A stretch of 5,365 nt of DNA from an uncultured Pseudomonadales bacterium. GTDB taxonomy: Bacteria; Pseudomonadota; Gammaproteobacteria; Pseudomonadales; Porticoccaceae. The stretch lies in assembly GCA_937998635.1 (NCBI GenBank), contig CALLDA010000164.1:1-5365 (forward strand), read 5' to 3'. The translations under genes and the position numbers were made by a program. Below the pieces are notes generated by a model. That model ran no database searches and was not told the DNA's origin. It saw nothing but the letters and a program-made list of their open reading frames with translations. Below, one piece after another: positions 1-5,365 of this stretch; within the stretch, counting starts at the first letter, position 1; each line of letters starts with the position of its first letter.

Positions 1-44
1 TCAACACTGCCAGTGTTGCGCTCTCCCAGCTGAGCTATAGCCCC
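1..44 (-). tRNA. tRNA-Ala (anticodon GGC), partial, 3' half outside the window
   Basis: Read on the minus strand, this is the 5' part of a tRNA: acceptor strand GGGGCTA, TA, D stem GCTC/GAGC around the loop AGCTGGGA, G26, anticodon stem CAACA/TGTTG, and anticodon loop CTGGCAG. Positions 34-36 are GGC, which reads alanine GCC codons. The GGGGCTA acceptor strand is also typical of bacterial tRNA-Ala. The variable loop, T arm and 3' end lie beyond the left edge of the window. It has its own promoter just upstream, and gltX lies upstream on the same strand. In Pseudomonas the gltX neighbourhood carries tRNA-Ala and tRNA-Glu genes, so a tRNA-Glu may follow outside the window (inference). Confidence 0.95.
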
Positions 45-50
45 ATAAAG

Positions 51-88
51 GAGAGCGGGATTCTATTGATCGCACCCTACGCTGTCAA
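51..88 (-). promoter_or_regulatory. Sigma70-type promoter of the tRNA-Ala gene, GC-rich discriminator
   Basis: On the minus strand a perfect -35 box TTGACA (83-88) is separated by exactly 17 bp from the -10 box TAGAAT (60-65, five of six matches). It is followed by CCCGCTCTC (51-59) and then the tRNA 5' end at 44. Transcription would start about 7 nt after the -10 box, giving a short 5' leader. A GC-rich discriminator between -10 and +1 is the known hallmark of stable-RNA promoters under ppGpp/DksA stringent control; that this one is so controlled is inference. The tRNA therefore need not depend on read-through from gltX. Confidence 0.75.
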
Positions 89-116
89 GGTAAAGTCTAT
101 CGCTGAGGGATAACTT

Positions 117-1610
117 TCAGCCTAAAGACATTGCTAACTTCTGGTATTCCTTGTCCAGTTTCTTGAGTTGTTTTTTTGAAGGCGAGCCCAGCGCTTCCAG
201 GCCATGACGAATTCGCGCACGCACCAAATCGGGGCCAAGAATAACCATCGAGTCGAATAAAGGCAGTGCTGCTGATTTGCCTGCAAGGGCGATAAACAAC
301 GGCTCCATAAAATCCTTTAATTTTATATCCATCGCCCCGGCCAGCTCATTTAAACGCTGATACAGCTTATCTCTATGCCACTCGGATACACCATCCAGTA
401 ACCAGGCAGTATATTGAAGAATTTTTTGCGTAAGCTGCGTATCTAACTTGCCCTGCTCGAAGCTCGCTGCATCGATATCGGGCATCCCGGCGATCAGGTA
501 GCTAACCATAGGAGCCAAATCGCTGAATTTTTCTACACGGCCCTGTACCAGAGGAATGATTTCACGAAGCTTGTCGCCGTTCAGTGCCCACTCGATCAAG
601 CGTTCGCTAAATGCTCCCTCATCTAAATCCTCTCGAATCCATCGCCCATTCAACCAGTCTAGTTTTTCGGTATCAAATACCGGCCCGCCCAGGTGCACGT
701 GCTCGATATTAAAATTTTTCACCATATCTGTCAGGCTAAACTTCTCTTCTTCGTCAGGCATCGACCAACCCATGCGGCCCAGATAATTAATCAGCGCTTC
801 AGGCAGGTACCCCATCGCTCGATAAAAATTTATGCCGGTGGGATTCTTACGCTTGCTCAACTTACTTTTATCGGGGTTTCGCAATAAAGGCATATGACAC
901 AAAATCGGCATATCCCAGCCAAAATACTCGTACAACAGTTGATGTTTTGGCGCGGAGTTGATCCACTCTTCACCGCGAATGACATGGCTAATTTCCATCA
1001 GGTGGTCATCGACAACGTTGGCCAGATGGTAAGTCGGCATGCCATCAGCCTTCATCAGTACCTGCATATCGACCTGCGACCAGGGGATTTCAATGGCACC
1101 CCGCAACATATCGTCGAAGTGGCAGAGACCTTGTTCTGGAATTTTCATGCGAATAACGTAGGGGTCACCGGCTGCCAGACGGTCTGCTATCTCGGTCGAC
1201 GACAAGCTCAGGCCACGGCCATCGTATTTTGGTGTTTCGCCGCGAGCCATTTGCTCTCGGCGCATCTCATCTAATTCTGCCGACGTAGCAAAACAGTAAA
1301 ACGCATGCCCTGCCTCGACTAATTGATCAGCATATTTTTGATAAATTGATGTTCTTTCGCTCTGCCGATAAGGGCCGAATTCACCGCCCACATCTGGCCC
1401 CTCATCCCACTCAAGGCCGAGCCAGCGCAGGCTATCAAAAATTGTCTGCTCCGATTGTTTATTGCTTCTTTGCTGATCGGTATCTTCTATGCGTAATACG
1501 AAACAACCACCATGCTGGCGGGCAAAACATAAATTAAACAGCGCGATATAAGCAGTTCCAACATGGGGGTCGCCGGTGGGAGAAGGCGCAACACGGGTGC
1601 GAACAGTCAT
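117..1610 (-). CDS. gltX: Glutamyl-tRNA synthetase (GluRS), class I
   Basis: Cytoplasmic enzyme that charges tRNA-Glu with glutamate using ATP. The 497 residues match the usual length of bacterial GluRS. The N-terminal Rossmann-fold domain has the class I signature as HVGT at residues 16-19, in the context APSPTGDPHVGTAY. The KMSKS-type motif is KLSKR at 250-254, within NPDKSKLSKRKNP, and RGEEW lies at 212-216. The C-terminal part, from about residue 330, is the helical anticodon-binding region. Zinc-binding GluRS enzymes carry a CxC pair near residue 105; here the stretch is YCFATS with a single Cys (C106), so that zinc site is probably absent. The start ATG at 1608-1610 is preceded by only a weak ribosome site (GAG, 8 nt spacing), but the TVRTRVAPSPTGDPHVGTA N-terminus closely matches Pseudomonas GluRS. 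The gene ends in TGA and is followed by the tRNA-Ala promoter. Confidence 0.98.
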   Translation of the reverse strand: MTVRTRVAPSPTGDPHVGTAYIALFNLCFARQHGGCFVLRIEDTDQQRSNKQSEQTIFDSLRWLGLEWDEGPDVGGEFGPYRQSERTSIYQKYADQLVEAGHAFYCFATSAELDEMRREQMARGETPKYDGRGLSLSSTEIADRLAAGDPYVIRMKIPEQGLCHFDDMLRGAIEIPWSQVDMQVLMKADGMPTYHLANVVDDHLMEISHVIRGEEWINSAPKHQLLYEYFGWDMPILCHMPLLRNPDKSKLSKRKNPTGINFYRAMGYLPEALINYLGRMGWSMPDEEEKFSLTDMVKNFNIEHVHLGGPVFDTEKLDWLNGRWIREDLDEGAFSERLIEWALNGDKLREIIPLVQGRVEKFSDLAPMVSYLIAGMPDIDAASFEQGKLDTQLTQKILQYTAWLLDGVSEWHRDKLYQRLNELAGAMDIKLKDFMEPLFIALAGKSAALPLFDSMVILGPDLVRARIRHGLEALGSPSKKQLKKLDKEYQKLAMSLG

Positions 1611-1621
1611 CTTTACAACTC

Positions 1622-1669
1622 AAGGCAGTCAACTGGTAGGGCGGCATTATATAGCGTATTAACTGCCTT
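1622..1669. repeat. Inverted repeat, 11-nt arms, flanking the gltX -10 box
   Basis: Arm AAGGCAGTCAA (1622-1632) is an inverted copy of TTAACTGCCTT (1659-1669), with 10 of 11 positions complementary and a 26 nt spacer. In minus-strand RNA the one imperfect position becomes a U-G wobble, so lapD read-through RNA could form an 11 bp stem. The upstream arm contains the lapD stop codon, the spacer holds TATAAT, and the downstream arm falls in the predicted gltX leader. No U-run follows the stem on the minus strand, so it is not a standard terminator for lapD. It could be an operator, a read-through hairpin, or chance. Confidence 0.5.
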
Positions 1670-1675
1670 TTTGCA
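1646..1675 (-). promoter_or_regulatory. Candidate gltX promoter overlapping the lapD 3' end
   Basis: On the minus strand a perfect TATAAT lies at 1646-1651, with a weak -35 TGCAAA at 1670-1675 and an 18 bp spacer. Transcription would begin near 1639, giving a leader of about 28 nt before the gltX ATG. The -35 box lies in the last codons of lapD and the -10 box just after its stop, so gltX is probably expressed independently of lapD. The -35 match is poor, so the call rests mainly on the -10 box and its distance from the gene. Confidence 0.5.
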
Positions 1676-3620
1676 GCGCTTCGGGATAACCGAGGAAAAA
1701 CCCCTGAGCTGCGTTAATATTCATGCTAGACAGCACCAGCCATTCCGCTTCTGTCTCAACACCTTCAACGACAATCTGAATTTCACGCATTTGCGCCAGT
1801 TGCGCCAGGGCCTTAATATAAAACTGGTTATCTTTGGATAGATGAATATTTTTGACGAAACTGCGGTGAACCTTCAGGTAGCGCAAAGGCATACTCGCCA
1901 GATAGCCAAAAGCCGACGACTCCATGCCGAAGTGATCGATCGCCAGGCCGCTGTTAAAACGCGCCAATATGTCGGCCAACGATCTTATATTTTCTTCTGC
2001 TACTTTTAGCGCATGCTCTGGAATCTCTATCACCAGACGACTGGCCACATCTCGATTGCTGGATAAAAAATCTGGTAACCAGTTACAAAACGAGGCATCG
2101 CTAATCGATTCTGGGCAAAGATTGACCGACAGTATTTGGTCACCCGGCAAACTGGTCTCGGCAAGCGTTTCCAAAGCTAGTTTATCCAGCGCAGTAGAAC
2201 AACCAAAACGCTGAACCATTGGTATGACGGTACTGGCTGAGAGCTCATAATCGTCGGGCGTCCGAAACCGAGAATAGACTTCATAGGCGATTATCTGCTT
2301 GTCAGGTACAGAAACCGTTTTCTGAAAATGTAATTCGATAGCCCTCTCTGAAATAGCCTGAGCTACAAATTCCTTACCATCCAACACAGAGTGCGACACC
2401 GTTGGGATACTCGCCAAACCAAGGTCGGAAAATTTTCTCCAGGTTTCTCCACCATCAAGGTCAATGCTATGCAAAGCCATGTCAGCCTCACTCAAAAGCT
2501 CTGGCCCATTTTTAATATCGGTGGTGTATGTAAAGCCCATCGTAACGGCGAGTGGCAATTGCTCCTGATGTTGCCAACTAACACCTGCGACATTGAGCAT
2601 TATCGAAGCGGCTAAAGACTCAGCTTCCTCCTGTTCAATATCGGGTAAAAATACCGCAAATTCCTGCCCCTGCCTTCGAGCCAGCAAAGCCCTGTCATAA
2701 CTTTGAATACCCTGGTTTAGTTTCTGACCCAGGGCCTGGAGCACGTCGTTACCACCACGTCGACCAGCAATATCATTAATACGACTCAAATCGTGCAGGG
2801 CGAAAATCATCAGTGCGCCGCAATGACTCCCCGTTTCATCACTGGTAAAAGCGTTAAGTCGGGCATCGAAATCGGTTCGATTAGACAAACCGGTGACAAT
2901 ATCAGTATGCGATTGATATCGCAGGTCACTAATCAGCTCTGACTGGCTATGGAACAAACCCTCCAGTCGAGCTGACAGTCGGTTCATTGCCTCAACGACT
3001 ACTCTCAGCTCCCGCGTTTTAGGTAATTTTGCTTGCTGGACGAAGTGCTGTTCACAAATCGAATTAGCCTGACTTTCAACTGCCCTTAAAGGCACAAGCA
3101 AAATGCGAACCGCAAAAAAAGCAGCGACACAAGCCCCCCCCCCAATCAGCGAAAACCAGACCAGATGCTGGAGCAAGGCTTCCCACAAACTCCTGTAAGC
3201 CTGCCCCGGATGACTAACAACAACCAGCTTGCCTAATATTACCCACCCGGAAGCAACCTCTGCAGAACCGTCATAATCGGGTAATTCCATCAAGTTGACA
3301 AACCACTGTGGAACGCCGTCGATGAGCACCGGAAACTCTCTTTCTAGCAGTATGTCTCCGTTCATATCGACAAAGTAAATTCGCTTGTAGTAGCCACTAT
3401 CAGACACCGCATTAAGCATGGTATTCAGAGTCGCGATATCCTTACCCTCGGTAGCTTGTGTCATCGACATGGCTAAGGACGTTGCCGCATCCTGAGCGTG
3501 GGTTTGCATCTGCTGAGCCACCAGAGACTTGCTGTTATTGAAACTGACAAAAAAATTGCCAAAATAAAGCAACACCAGCACTCCGAGCACGGCAATGATC
3601 AATTGTCTGTAAAGTGTCAC
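1659..3620 (-). CDS. lapD: LapD-type c-di-GMP receptor (periplasmic output, HAMP, degenerate GGDEF and EAL)
   Basis: Inner-membrane receptor that, in the known Lap system, binds c-di-GMP with its EAL domain and then captures the protease LapG through its periplasmic domain. Numbering is from the GTG at 3618-3620 (653 residues). Order: TM1 about 8-25; periplasmic LapD/MoxY-N domain 26-150 with DSGYY at 74-78 and an SGW whose W126 matches the LapG-contacting Trp of Pseudomonas LapD; TM2 153-175; HAMP to about 228; GGDEF 233-402; EAL 410-650. The GGDEF motif is QGQEF (317-321) and EAL is EVY (447-449). The usual DDFG is DHFG (562-565), so one catalytic Asp is lost, while N500, E532, K583, E619 and Q639 persist. 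This fits a binding-only receptor. The GTG start has GGGAG 8 nt upstream and gives MTLYRQL, like MSLFKQL of Pseudomonas LapD (from memory). An in-frame TTG at 3642-3644 would add 8 residues but has no ribosome site and lies almost at the predicted transcription start. A G10 tract (3134-3143) encodes part of TM2. Both lapG genes are divergent. Confidence 0.95.
   Translation of the reverse strand: MTLYRQLIIAVLGVLVLLYFGNFFVSFNNSKSLVAQQMQTHAQDAATSLAMSMTQATEGKDIATLNTMLNAVSDSGYYKRIYFVDMNGDILLEREFPVLIDGVPQWFVNLMELPDYDGSAEVASGWVILGKLVVVSHPGQAYRSLWEALLQHLVWFSLIGGGACVAAFFAVRILLVPLRAVESQANSICEQHFVQQAKLPKTRELRVVVEAMNRLSARLEGLFHSQSELISDLRYQSHTDIVTGLSNRTDFDARLNAFTSDETGSHCGALMIFALHDLSRINDIAGRRGGNDVLQALGQKLNQGIQSYDRALLARRQGQEFAVFLPDIEQEEAESLAASIMLNVAGVSWQHQEQLPLAVTMGFTYTTDIKNGPELLSEADMALHSIDLDGGETWRKFSDLGLASIPTVSHSVLDGKEFVAQAISERAIELHFQKTVSVPDKQIIAYEVYSRFRTPDDYELSASTVIPMVQRFGCSTALDKLALETLAETSLPGDQILSVNLCPESISDASFCNWLPDFLSSNRDVASRLVIEIPEHALKVAEENIRSLADILARFNSGLAIDHFGMESSAFGYLASMPLRYLKVHRSFVKNIHLSKDNQFYIKALAQLAQMREIQIVVEGVETEAEWLVLSSMNINAAQGFFLGYPEALQKGS
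3134..3143 (-). repeat. Poly-G tract of 10 in the lapD TM2 codons
   Basis: The plus strand shows ten consecutive C, so the lapD coding strand has G10. It encodes Gly160-Gly161-Gly162 plus the first base of Ala163 (GTG-start numbering), in the middle of the second membrane helix. A gain of one G would bring in a TGA at 3076-3078, and a loss of one a TAA at 3086-3088, so either slip removes HAMP, GGDEF and EAL. An A7 run at 3114-3120 (T7 in the coding strand) lies 13 bp away. Confidence 0.9.
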
Positions 3621-3770
3621 CAGTCCCGCTCCCAAATGTATCAACTGCGGGCAAGTCTAAATGAATCGAGTAAAATTGCCAATCTAGTCACATTGTTGCG
3701 AAATTAAGTAAATGTTTCGCTACAACTACCTATGTTAACATTATGTTTTATAAACACTTTATTATGAGTT
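3621..3770. promoter_or_regulatory. Divergent lapD/lapG control region with two dyad elements
   Basis: This 150 nt AT-rich region separates the lapD and lapG start codons. It holds the lapD promoter described separately and two dyads: an inverted repeat GCGAAA (3698-3703) / TTTCGC (3715-3720) with an 11 nt spacer, and a perfect 10 bp palindrome ATGTTAACAT (3732-3741). Both lie on the lapG-proximal side and could be regulator sites, though neither matches a consensus I can name. For lapG I see -10-like sequences, TATAAA (3749-3754) and TATTAT (3760-3765), but no convincing -35, so no lapG promoter is called. Confidence 0.4.
3654..3682 (-). promoter_or_regulatory. Candidate lapD promoter
   Basis: On the minus strand TTGGCA (3677-3682, five of six -35 matches) is followed after 17 bp by TAGACT (3654-3659, four of six -10 matches). 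The predicted transcription start near 3647 leaves a leader of about 27 nt before the GTG start, with the GGGAG ribosome site inside it. The geometry supports the GTG at 3620 over the TTG at 3644. The -10 box is weak, so control by an activator is possible. Confidence 0.5.
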
Positions 3771-4451
3771 TTGCATCTCTTGCCAGTCTATTTTCTCAAC
3801 AAAAACTCTCTCTATGTGATACCGCTTATGCTGGCATCACTGCTTGCCATATCAATCGCAAGCGCAGACCACACCGGTTTTGATGAAAAACTATTGACTA
3901 AAATAGGCCTTAAATACGGCGGTGGCACTGAACTTAGGGTACGAAAATGGCAGCGTTTAATCCATGACAGCAGTGGCTTAAACGATGAGCAAAAACTTGA
4001 GCGAGTCAACGACTTTTTCAACGGGGCCAGGTTCGTCAATGATGTTACGCAATGGCAGCAGGAAGATTATTGGGCCACACCCCTGGAGTTTCTTGCCGAA
4101 GACGCAGGCGATTGCGAAGACTTTTCTATCGCTAAATATTTCACCCTCAAAGAAATGGGGCTCGACATTGGCAAACTCCGCATCACATACGTCAAAGCAC
4201 TGAGCTTAAATCAGGCCCATATGGTGCTTGCCTATTACCCCAGCCCCTCAGCCATTCCGGTCATACTGGACAATATCAACAAACGGATTAAACCCGCCAG
4301 CGAGCGCAGCGATTTGCTGCCGATCTTTAGCTTTAACGCCGATGATCTGTGGCTTGCCAGATCTCGCAATGAACAACTAAAAGCGGGTAAATCTACTCAA
4401 CTAAAAAATTGGCTCACTTTAAATAAGCGTATGGAAAGAGAATTGCTCTAA
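3771..4451 (+). CDS. lapG: LapG-type periplasmic transglutaminase-like cysteine protease, soluble form
   Basis: Calcium-dependent periplasmic protease family (bacterial transglutaminase-like cysteine proteinase) that cuts the N-terminal retention domain of a LapA-like adhesin. There are 226 residues. A hydrophobic stretch at 15-30 ends in ASA-D, predicting Sec signal cleavage after A32 and a mature protein of about 194 residues. The triad is C115 in DAGDCEDF, H150 in NQAHMVL and D167 in VILDNI. The Cys-His spacing is 35 and His-Asp 17; in Pseudomonas LapG they are about 37 and 17. D114 and E116 match the known calcium ligands. The start is uncertain: the frame opens only at 3768, so the TTG at 3771 is the longest option, with TTG 3780 and GTG 3816 as alternatives. 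None has a good ribosome site, and the GTG would give a signal peptide lacking a basic residue. An ATG at 3764 is in another frame and gives only 38 codons. The gene is divergent from lapD and followed by its paralog after 129 nt. Confidence 0.93.
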   Translation: MHLLPVYFLNKNSLYVIPLMLASLLAISIASADHTGFDEKLLTKIGLKYGGGTELRVRKWQRLIHDSSGLNDEQKLERVNDFFNGARFVNDVTQWQQEDYWATPLEFLAEDAGDCEDFSIAKYFTLKEMGLDIGKLRITYVKALSLNQAHMVLAYYPSPSAIPVILDNINKRIKPASERSDLLPIFSFNADDLWLARSRNEQLKAGKSTQLKNWLTLNKRMERELL

Positions 4452-4459
4452 GATCCCGC

Positions 4460-4488
4460 TTATCAACTAAACTCGTCCGTTCAATAAT
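4460..4488 (+). promoter_or_regulatory. Weak candidate promoter for the second lapG
   Basis: TTATCA (4460-4465, four of six -35 matches) and AATAAT (4483-4488, five of six -10 matches) are separated by 17 bp. They lie in the gap between the two lapG genes and would give a leader of about 85 nt. No terminator is visible between the genes, so co-transcription from the first lapG promoter is equally possible. Confidence 0.25.
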
Positions 4489-4509
4489 GCTTAAGCTGTA
4501 AGAACCAAC

Positions 4510-4584
4510 ATGTCTAAACCAGATGCAGGAATGCCATTCAACCAATCCAATGCACCTTGTGTAAAACTAAAGGTCTCGGCTTGA
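4510..4584 (+). CDS. Possible 24-codon upstream ORF overlapping the second lapG start
   Basis: An ATG at 4510-4512 opens a short frame (MSKPDAGMPF...KVSA) that ends with TGA at 4582-4584. The stop overlaps the preferred TTG start of the downstream lapG as TTGA, the arrangement typical of translational coupling. The ribosome site before the ATG is weak (TAAG at about 8 nt), and the peptide resembles nothing I recognise. It may be a leader peptide that sets translation of the lipoprotein LapG, or a chance frame. Its coding status is unproven. Confidence 0.2.
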   Translation: MSKPDAGMPFNQSNAPCVKLKVSA

Positions 4585-5303
4585 ATCACTTCCCCTTCTT
4601 TAGAACATGTCATCTCAGCCTATTGCTACTGTGTCTGCTAACCGTCGGTGCTTGCACCACTAAACCCACGCAGATTCAGCCCGACAGGGCTAAACCAACA
4701 AGCCGGGCCATCGAACCTGACTTTCCCCAATTAATCGCTAGCGTAGAAAAAAGCCACGGCCCCATCGCTGCCAATCGAATTCGATACTGGGCCAAACTTA
4801 TCGAACAAAACAAACATGGGATAGATCTGCATAAGTTACAACAGACCAATCTGTTTTTTAACGATGCACGTTTTGTTAGCGATCTGGAAGTTTGGCAGCG
4901 AGACGATTACTGGGCCACACCCGTAGAGTTTTTGATCAAAGATGCTGGGGACTGTGAGGACTTTGCCATCGCCAAATACGTAACACTCGATCTGATGGGG
5001 ATCGATATCGACAAAATGCGCATCACCTATGTGAAAGCCGAAACACTGAATCAGCCCCATATGGTCTTAAGCTATTATGCCCATCCCAGCGATATGCCCT
5101 TAATCCTCGACAGCATCACACCACGTATTCTGCCCGGCGATCAGCGGGAGGATTTGACGCCCGTGTACAGCTTTAACGGCAGAACCCTGTGGTTGGCGCG
5201 TTCCCGTAATGATCAAGTGGAGACCGGAGATTCACAGCAGATAAAATTGTGGCGAGAGCTTAAATATAAAATAGAAAGAGAGCTGGGAGCCCCCATTAAT
5301 TAG
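4581..5303 (+). CDS. lapG: LapG-type cysteine protease, predicted lipoprotein paralog
   Basis: Second member of the LapG protease family, 240 residues from the TTG at 4581. That start has AAAGG 7 nt upstream and gives a normal lipoprotein signal: short n-region with R8, hydrophobic run 12-21, then lipobox VGAC with C25 as the lipidated cysteine. Thr at +2 does not signal inner-membrane retention, so outer-membrane anchoring facing the periplasm is likely (inference). A Pro/Thr/Lys-rich tether of about 25 residues follows. The triad is C125 in DAGDCEDF, H160 in NQPHMVL and D177 in LILDSI, with spacings of 35 and 17 identical to the upstream paralog; calcium-site residues D124 and E126 are kept. 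Over 92 aligned residues, without gaps, 63 match the first LapG. An in-frame TTG at 4557 would add 8 residues, has no ribosome site and would lengthen the n-region. Translation may be coupled to a small upstream ORF. Confidence 0.93.
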   Translation: MNHFPFFRTCHLSLLLLCLLTVGACTTKPTQIQPDRAKPTSRAIEPDFPQLIASVEKSHGPIAANRIRYWAKLIEQNKHGIDLHKLQQTNLFFNDARFVSDLEVWQRDDYWATPVEFLIKDAGDCEDFAIAKYVTLDLMGIDIDKMRITYVKAETLNQPHMVLSYYAHPSDMPLILDSITPRILPGDQREDLTPVYSFNGRTLWLARSRNDQVETGDSQQIKLWRELKYKIERELGAPIN

Positions 5304-5365
5304 TGTAAATATACTCACGACTCTGACAGGCACTACAATTTAGCGACGGCACATTCAATTTTATT
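5304..5365. other. Downstream intergenic end, nothing recognised
   Basis: The 62 nt after the second lapG stop contain no clear hairpin with a U-run, no start of a recognisable gene and no tRNA. The next gene, which might be an adhesin or secretion component, lies outside the window. Confidence 0.5.

Noticed and set aside
171..177. T7 run near the gltX 3' end as a second slippage site
   Set aside because: It encodes Ser-Lys-Lys-Gln near the C-terminus with ordinary AAA codons in an essential gene, and seven A residues are common in coding sequence.
894..1274. 126-codon plus-strand open frame inside gltX
   Set aside because: It is fully antisense to the highly conserved gltX coding sequence and its translation shows no recognisable domain; it is a shadow frame.
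1662..1673. Plus-strand terminator from ACTGCCTTTTT with its upstream complementary arm
   Set aside because: There is a T5 run after the stem, but no plus-strand gene ends here, the loop is 26 nt or more and the stem is modest. It is recorded as an inverted repeat instead.
1563..1841. 92-codon plus-strand open frame over the lapD/gltX junction
   Set aside because: It is antisense to both real genes and has no domain resemblance.
1659..3620. Active diguanylate cyclase/phosphodiesterase
   Set aside because: The QGQEF, EVY and DHFG replacements and the LapD-type periplasmic domain favour a catalytically inactive receptor.
3642..3644. TTG as the lapD start codon
   Set aside because: It lies about 3 nt from the predicted transcription start and has no ribosome site, whereas the GTG at 3618-3620 has GGGAG at 8 nt and matches the LapD N-terminus.
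3764..3880. ATG-started short plus-strand frame overlapping the first lapG start
   Set aside because: It stops after 38 codons in a different frame from the protease and has no homology; kept only as a hint of a possible start or frameshift problem.

Overview
The window looks like chromosomal DNA from a gammaproteobacterium, probably a marine or environmental relative of Pseudomonas, Cellvibrio or Spongiibacter. This rests on the Pseudomonas-like glutamyl-tRNA synthetase, on its position next to a tRNA-Ala gene, and on the LapD/LapG biofilm-switch proteins. Genus and species cannot be read from the sequence alone.

Left part (1-1610, minus strand): the 5' 44 nt of a tRNA-Ala(GGC) gene runs off the left edge, with its own strong sigma70-type promoter and GC-rich discriminator at 51-88. 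Upstream of it on the same strand lies gltX, a complete 497-residue glutamyl-tRNA synthetase. A promoter with a perfect TATAAT sits between gltX and the preceding gene, and a long inverted repeat surrounds that -10 box.

Middle (1659-3620, minus strand): lapD encodes an inner-membrane c-di-GMP receptor with a LapD/MoxY-type periplasmic domain, HAMP, degenerate GGDEF and degenerate EAL domains. The best start is a GTG at 3620 that has a Shine-Dalgarno sequence and a matching promoter. An uninterrupted G10 tract lies in the codons of the second transmembrane helix, and a one-base slip in either direction would delete all cytoplasmic domains.

Right part (3771-5303, plus strand): two tandem lapG-type periplasmic cysteine proteases are transcribed divergently from lapD. 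They are about 68% identical over a 92-residue catalytic core (my hand count), and both keep the Cys-His-Asp triad and the DCED calcium-site motif. The first has a Sec signal peptide and should be soluble; the second has a lipobox and should be membrane-anchored.

How it fits together: in the known Lap system, c-di-GMP-bound LapD holds LapG in the periplasm so that the giant adhesin LapA stays on the cell surface; when c-di-GMP falls, LapG is freed and cuts the adhesin loose. This locus appears to be a variant with one receptor, two differently localised proteases and a possibly phase-variable receptor. No adhesin or type I secretion gene is visible. The last 62 nt (5304-5365) show no recognisable feature.
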